Of a DNA stretch of 25,962 nucleotides, positions 22,126 to 25,962 are shown piece by piece. Each line of letters begins with the position of its first letter. Within the stretch, counting starts at the first letter, position 1. The position numbers and the translations under genes were made by a program. Source of the stretch: Flavobacterium sp. UBA6195 (GTDB taxonomy: Bacteria; Bacteroidota; Bacteroidia; Flavobacteriales; Flavobacteriaceae); assembly GCF_002422095.1 (NCBI RefSeq), contig NZ_DITB01000021.1, positions 1 to 25,962 on the forward strand. The letters are read 5' to 3'. Under the pieces are notes generated by a model. That model worked only from the letters and a program-made list of their open reading frames with translations. It was not told the DNA's origin and did not search any database.

Positions 22126-22707
22126 ATGAAACTTGTATTCGCATCCAACAACAAAAATAAAATTCAGGAAATTCAGGCTTTAGTTCCAAACACCTTTCAA
22201 ATTCTAAGTTTAGAAGAAATTGGCTGCACAGAAGATATTCCAGAAACCGCTGATACCATTGAAGGAAATGCAATTTTAAAAGCCAATTACGTTACCGAGA
22301 AATATGGTTATGATTGTTTTGCAGATGATACAGGTTTAGAAGTAGAAGCTTTAAATGGTGCGCCTGGAGTTTATTCAGCTCGCTATGCAGGCGAACAAAA
22401 AGATGCGAATGACAATATGGATAAACTTTTATCGGAATTGAAAGATAAATCGAATCGAAATGCCAACTTTAAAACGGTGATTGCTTTAAATTTGAATGGT
22501 AATCAAAACTTATTTACCGGAATCATCAATGGAAAAATCATTGAAAAAAAAATTGGAACAAACGGTTTTGGTTACGATCCTATTTTTGTTGCAGATGGCT
22601 ATTCTAAAACCTTTGCTGAACTGACTATGGAAGAAAAATCAATAATTAGCCACAGAGGAATTGCCGTAAAAGAACTTATTCTTTTTTTACAAAAACAGAA
22701 CCAATAG
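22126..22707 (+). CDS. rdgB: dITP/XTP pyrophosphatase (RdgB/HAM1)
   Basis: This enzyme hydrolyses non-canonical purine nucleoside triphosphates (dITP, XTP), keeping them out of DNA and RNA. The 193-residue product has all HAM1 signatures: FASNNKNKIQEI at the N-terminus, FADDTGLEVEALNGAPGVYSARYAG (Mg and base site, about residues 66-90), GFGYDPIF, and the C-terminal SHRGIAVKEL. I chose the ATG at 22126 (MKLVFASN) because an upstream start at 22000 would precede the promoter and run through the small RNA. Its 3' end overlaps the convergent TRIC-like gene by 32 bp. Confidence 0.96.
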   Translation: MKLVFASNNKNKIQEIQALVPNTFQILSLEEIGCTEDIPETADTIEGNAILKANYVTEKYGYDCFADDTGLEVEALNGAPGVYSARYAGEQKDANDNMDKLLSELKDKSNRNANFKTVIALNLNGNQNLFTGIINGKIIEKKIGTNGFGYDPIFVADGYSKTFAELTMEEKSIISHRGIAVKELILFLQKQNQ

Positions 22708-23290
22708 GCAAACTCCAGTTATATTTAAAAGCAATTAATCGGAATGTAATAATAAAAATGGCTACTATCGGCGATATTATGTCATCTGATATTTCCAACT
22801 GTTGTAATAAGAAGAATAAAATTCCACCTGCTATACAAAGCGTAGCATAAATTTCCTTTCGGAACAAAACCGGAATTTCATTACACAAAATATCGCGAAT
22901 AACACCTCCAAAAGTCGCTGTTAAAGTTCCTAAAATCACACAAACAACCGGACTTAATCCATACTCAATTCCTTTTTCTAAACCGATTAAAGTAAAAACC
23001 CCTAATCCAATCGTATCAAATAAAAACATCGAAATACGCAAACGCTCTAAATACCGATTGAATATTATAGAAAGTAGAAAACCTATAGTAATTATGTAAA
23101 TATAATCAATATCTAACATCCAACCAACCGGTGTTCTTCCTATCATGACATCACGAACTGTTCCTCCTCCTAAAGCAGTGACAAAAGCGATACAATACAC
23201 ACCAAACAAATCTAATTTTTTGTAAATAGCAGTCAAAGCACCTGAAATAGCAAATACTAATGTTCCAATAATGTCTAGCAGTTCAAACAT
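22676..23290 (-). CDS. TRIC/UPF0126 (YadS-like) cation channel family protein
   Basis: This 204-residue integral membrane protein has about seven hydrophobic spans and an internal repeat typical of bacterial TRIC channels, with GGGTVRDVMIGRTPV in the first half and FGGVIRDILCNEIPV in the second. The glycine-rich kink plus RD sequence is diagnostic. TRIC homologues form homotrimeric monovalent-cation channels; the physiological role in bacteria is uncertain. I chose the ATG at 23290 (MFELLDIIGT), with a -7 box 16 nt upstream. The last 32 bp overlap the rdgB 3' end on the opposite strand. Confidence 0.93.
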   Translation of the reverse strand: MFELLDIIGTLVFAISGALTAIYKKLDLFGVYCIAFVTALGGGTVRDVMIGRTPVGWMLDIDYIYIITIGFLLSIIFNRYLERLRISMFLFDTIGLGVFTLIGLEKGIEYGLSPVVCVILGTLTATFGGVIRDILCNEIPVLFRKEIYATLCIAGGILFFLLQQLEISDDIISPIVAIFIITFRLIAFKYNWSLPIGSVFVKKE

Positions 23291-23306
23291 AGCTCTTATT
23301 TTGATA

Positions 23307-23314
23307 CAAAAATA
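23307..23314 (-). promoter_or_regulatory. -7 promoter box (TATTTTTG), TRIC-like gene
   Basis: This perfect TAnnTTTG on the minus strand is 16 nt before the ATG at 23290. Confidence 0.6.
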
Positions 23315-23420
23315 CCTCACTTTCTAATTTTTTAAGTACACTTTCTTGCAATAAAACATATTTTATAAAATCTGTGAAAAAGACAAAAACATAACAAATT
23401 GAAAATCAATTAATAACAAA

Positions 23421-23452
23421 TTAGTTAATCTAACTTTTAAAGCGTACCTTTG
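23421..23452 (+). promoter_or_regulatory. Promoter of CsdA/DeaD-like helicase
   Basis: The -7 TACCTTTG (23445-23452) is preceded at 20 nt by TTAG (23421-23424), a one-base variant of the -33 TTTG. The sequence continues CACCC, matching the small RNA promoter at 12 bases (TACCTTTGCACC). Confidence 0.65.
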
Positions 23453-23472
23453 CACCCAATTTAAAATAATAT

Positions 23473-25362
23473 ATGAATAAATTTGAACAATTAGGATTGA
23501 ATGAGTCGCTACTGCTGGCGATTAAAGATCTAGGATTTGAGAATCCGTCAGAAGTACAAGAAAAAGCGATTCCAGTACTATTGGAACAAAACACAGACTT
23601 AGTAGCCTTAGCGCAAACAGGAACAGGAAAAACCGCAGCTTTTGGTTTTCCACTAATTCAAAAAATTGATGCTGAAAACAGAAATACACAGGCATTAATT
23701 TTATCGCCAACGCGTGAGTTATGCTTACAAATCACCAACGAAATTAAATTGTACTCTAAGTACATTAAAGGTTTACATACCGTAGCTGTTTATGGTGGTG
23801 CAAGCATTACAGAACAAGCTAGAGAAGTGAAACGTGGTGCACAAATTATTGTGGCTACACCAGGTAGAATGCAAGATATGATTAACAGAGGTCTTGTAAA
23901 CATTAAAAACATCGATTTTTGTATCTTAGACGAGGCAGATGAGATGTTAAACATGGGATTCTACGAAGACATTTGTTCCATTTTATCGGACACACCAGAC
24001 GAGAAAAACACTTGGTTATTCTCTGCAACAATGCCAGCTGAAGTAGCTCGTATTGCAAAACAGTTCATGTCAAACCCAGAAGAAATTACGGTTGGGCACA
24101 AAAATTCAGGTTCAGCTACCGTTTCTCACGAATATTACGTAGTAAACGCCAGAGACCGTTACGAAGCTTTAAAACGTTTAGCTGATGCTAATCCAGACAT
24201 TTTTTCTGTGGTTTTCTGTAGAACAAAACGTGATACACAAGCAGTTGCTGAAAAATTAATCGAAGATGGTTATAATGCTGCAGCTTTACATGGTGATTTA
24301 TCGCAAGCACAACGAGATGGCGTAATGAAATCATTTAGAGGTCGTCAAATTCAAATGCTAGTTGCTACAGACGTTGCGGCTCGTGGAATTGACGTTGATA
24401 ATGTTACTCACGTAGTAAATTATCAATTACCAGATGAGATTGAAACGTACAATCACCGTTCAGGTAGAACAGGTAGAGCTGGAAAATTAGGAACTTCAAT
24501 TGTAATCGTTACTAAAAGTGAATTGAGAAAAATCCACTCTATTGAACGTATCATCAAACAAAAATTTGAAGAAAAAACAATCCCATCAGGAATTGAAATC
24601 TGCGAAATTCAGTTATTACACTTAGCAAATAAGATTAAAGATACTGAAGTTGATCATGATATTGATACTTATTTACCTGCAATTAATGAAGTTTTAGATG
24701 GTTTATCTAAAGAAGAATTAATTAAGAAAATGGTTTCTGTTGAATTTAATAGATTCATCAACTATTACAAATCGAAACGTGATTTAACAGGAGAAAGAGG
24801 AAGTGATAGAGAAAGAAGTTCTGAACCAAGAGAAATTAGAGCGGGTGACCCAGTTCGTTATTTCATTAACATAGGTGCTAGAGACGATTTCGATTGGATG
24901 CAGTTAAAAGATTTCATCAAAGAAACTTTAGATTTAGGCAGAGATGACGTTTTCAAAGTAGACGTAAAAGAAGGTTTCTCTTTCTTTAATACAGATGGTG
25001 AGCATACTGACAAAGTAATGTCTATTCTTAACGGATATGACATGAACGGTCGTAGAATCAACGTTGAAATTTCTAAAAACGACGGTGGCGGAAGACGCGA
25101 TCATAACGGAAGAAATTCTGGTGGCGGAAGACGTGAAGGCGGATTTAGAGGTGAAAGAAGCGGATCATCTTCAAGAAGAGAAGGTGGAAGAGAAGGTGGT
25201 TTCAGAAGCGATAGAGGTTCGGCTCCAAGAAGAGATGGAGGTTTTAGAGGAGAAAGAAGCAGTTCGGCTCCAAGAAGAGAAGGCGGATTTTCTGACAGAG
25301 CTCCAAGACGCGCTGAAAGTGCTGGAGATTCATCAAGACCAAGAAGACCAAGAAGAAGCTAA
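23473..25362 (+). CDS. DEAD-box RNA helicase, CsdA/DeaD type, RGG tail
   Basis: This ATP-dependent RNA helicase (629 residues) probably acts in ribosome assembly or mRNA turnover, especially in the cold, as CsdA does. Motifs in order are AQTGTGKT (about 46-53), PTREL, TPGR, DEAD (about 154-157), SAT, VATDVAARGIDVDNVTHVVNY and HRSGRTGRAG. A DbpA/CsdA-type RNA-binding domain spans about residues 455-535 (VRYFINIGARDDFDWMQLKD). The final 90 residues are a low-complexity Arg/Gly/Ser tail with repeats like RREGGFRGER, an RNA-binding or condensate-forming type of sequence. The promoter is 20 nt before the ATG. It is a different subfamily from the helicase at 2689-4035. Confidence 0.95.
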   Translation: MNKFEQLGLNESLLLAIKDLGFENPSEVQEKAIPVLLEQNTDLVALAQTGTGKTAAFGFPLIQKIDAENRNTQALILSPTRELCLQITNEIKLYSKYIKGLHTVAVYGGASITEQAREVKRGAQIIVATPGRMQDMINRGLVNIKNIDFCILDEADEMLNMGFYEDICSILSDTPDEKNTWLFSATMPAEVARIAKQFMSNPEEITVGHKNSGSATVSHEYYVVNARDRYEALKRLADANPDIFSVVFCRTKRDTQAVAEKLIEDGYNAAALHGDLSQAQRDGVMKSFRGRQIQMLVATDVAARGIDVDNVTHVVNYQLPDEIETYNHRSGRTGRAGKLGTSIVIVTKSELRKIHSIERIIKQKFEEKTIPSGIEICEIQLLHLANKIKDTEVDHDIDTYLPAINEVLDGLSKEELIKKMVSVEFNRFINYYKSKRDLTGERGSDRERSSEPREIRAGDPVRYFINIGARDDFDWMQLKDFIKETLDLGRDDVFKVDVKEGFSFFNTDGEHTDKVMSILNGYDMNGRRINVEISKNDGGGRRDHNGRNSGGGRREGGFRGERSGSSSRREGGREGGFRSDRGSAPRRDGGFRGERSSSAPRREGGFSDRAPRRAESAGDSSRPRRPRRS

Positions 25363-25423
25363 CGATTTTCGTTAATTTTCTTATAAATTTATAAAAAACT
25401 ACAAAATATCATCTTTAGATTCG

Positions 25424-25431
25424 TATTTTTG
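25424..25431 (+). promoter_or_regulatory. -7 promoter box (TATTTTTG), carboxypeptidase-like-domain gene
   Basis: This perfect TAnnTTTG is 17 nt before the ATG at 25449. Confidence 0.6.
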
Positions 25432-25448
25432 AATCAGTTAAAATAAGC

Positions 25449-25790
25449 ATGAAATATTTTGTAGTTTTTTTATTCCTCTTTTATTCTTTTAATTGTTTTT
25501 CACAAAATGATACACTAGTAAAAAACATTAAAGGAACAGTTATTCACAACGATACCAAACTTCCTATGGGTAATGTTCACGTTGTGAATGCCTCTCGTGT
25601 TAAAGGAACTGTTACTTCTCCCAGCGGAATCTTTGAAATAAGTGCTAAAGTAAATGATACATTATTATTTACATATATTGGATTCGAAACAGTTAAAGTA
25701 AAAGTTACCAACGATTGGATAAAACAAAATCCAACTAAAATATACTTAACTGAAAAAGCTTATGTTCTAGATGAAGTTATTGTTAGATAA
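25449..25790 (+). CDS. Carboxypeptidase-like regulatory domain protein, apparently truncated
   Basis: This exported protein has a signal peptide (MKYFVVFLFLFYSFNCFS) and a CarboxypepD_reg-like beta domain. The domain shows IKGTVIHNDTKLPMGNVHV, GTVTSPSGIFEISAKVNDTL, FTYIGFETVKV and YLTEKAYVLDEVIV, the same module that begins TonB-dependent receptors. The reading frame stops after 113 residues, directly after DEVIVR. From memory, Flavobacterium homologues continue for about another 120 residues at this point. Six bases before the stop, aldehyde-dehydrogenase-like sequence begins in another frame. I think the natural 3' half is missing, because of either an assembly join or a deletion. Confidence 0.8.
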   Translation: MKYFVVFLFLFYSFNCFSQNDTLVKNIKGTVIHNDTKLPMGNVHVVNASRVKGTVTSPSGIFEISAKVNDTLLFTYIGFETVKVKVTNDWIKQNPTKIYLTEKAYVLDEVIVR

Positions 25791-25962
25791 AATTCTTTCC
25801 TACATTAAATTAGGTAAAGAAGAAGGTGCTGAATTGTTATGCGGTGGCGATGTGAATCATTTAGGTGGCGATTTAGAAGGAGGATATTACATTCAACCTA
25901 CGTTATTCAAAGGACACAACAAAATGCGTATTTTCCAAGAAGAGATTTTCGGACCAGTTTTA
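25771..25962 (+). CDS. Aldehyde dehydrogenase internal fragment (partial)
   Basis: An open frame runs off the right edge for 64 codons. From about codon 6 (25786) it reads as the middle of a bacterial NAD-dependent aldehyde dehydrogenase of about 500 residues: KILSYIKLGKEEGAELL, GGYYIQPTLFKGHNKMRIF and QEEIFGPVL, corresponding to roughly residues 325-385 of such enzymes. The N-terminal 325 residues, including the catalytic Cys region, are absent. The preceding codons (MKLLL) come from the neighbouring gene read in a shifted frame, so the ATG is coincidental. It is either a fragment joined by misassembly or a truncated gene. Confidence 0.75.
   Translation, partial: MKLLLDKILSYIKLGKEEGAELLCGGDVNHLGGDLEGGYYIQPTLFKGHNKMRIFQEEIFGPVL

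Noticed and set aside
25064..25375. 103-codon acidic ORF inside the CsdA-like helicase tail
   Set aside because: It is a frame-shifted reading of the Arg/Gly-rich repeats; it has no promoter, and the composition is what a shifted repeat gives.
1..25962. CRISPR array, insertion sequence or prophage
   Set aside because: No regularly spaced direct repeats, no transposase, integrase or phage proteins were seen.

Overview
The window looks like a stretch of chromosome from Flavobacterium or a close relative in the Flavobacteriaceae. The evidence is the strongly AT-rich DNA, the lack of Shine-Dalgarno sequences, the many Bacteroidetes-type -7 boxes (TAnnTTTG) placed just upstream of genes, and protein families typical of that group (DUF4834, CCC-motif membrane protein, YfhO-family protein, Smr protein, M14 peptidase with a Bacteroidetes-style signal peptide). 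I see no rRNA, tRNA, CRISPR array, insertion sequence or prophage. The odd window length and the apparently broken right end suggest that it may be a whole draft contig.

Layout from left to right. 119-1555: ddl and coaD, a cell wall/CoA pair. 1690-4035 (minus): a DbpA-like DEAD-box helicase, a small membrane protein and a methyltransferase. 4211-5935: a secreted M14 zinc peptidase. 6001-7680: a NUDIX hydrolase divergent from pyrE plus an SRPBCC-like protein, with only 7 bp between the two start codons. 7763-7916: an intergenic element able to fold as a three-hairpin cloverleaf. 7924-10100: a cysteine desulfurase divergent from a lipoprotein with an internal duplication. 10154-11633: an Smr-domain protein overlapping a small membrane protein, divergent from a DUF2752/CCC-motif pair. 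11828-12571: an exported beta-repeat protein behind a sigma-54-like promoter. 12721-18035 (minus): YfhO, a glycosyltransferase and a flippase, probably for cell-surface polysaccharide or glycolipid. 18120-20570: DUF4834, an outer-membrane protein and a GNAT-like protein. 20618-21877 (minus): an alpha-oxoamine synthase, the enzyme class that makes sphingoid or sulfonolipid bases. 22017-22085: a candidate small RNA with its own promoter and terminator. 22126-23290: rdgB and a TRIC-like membrane protein, convergent and overlapping. 23473-25362: a CsdA/DeaD-type helicase with an RGG tail. 25449-25962: a carboxypeptidase-like-domain protein that appears to break off into the middle of an aldehyde dehydrogenase.

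Most genes are housekeeping. The points that most deserve a second look are the candidate small RNA, the cloverleaf element, three genes whose -7 box lies exactly 4 nt before the ATG (predicted leaderless mRNAs), the sigma-54-like promoter, the GNAT/alpha-oxoamine synthase pair, and the abrupt junction near 25,790, which may be an assembly chimera. All family assignments come from reading motifs; no database search was run.
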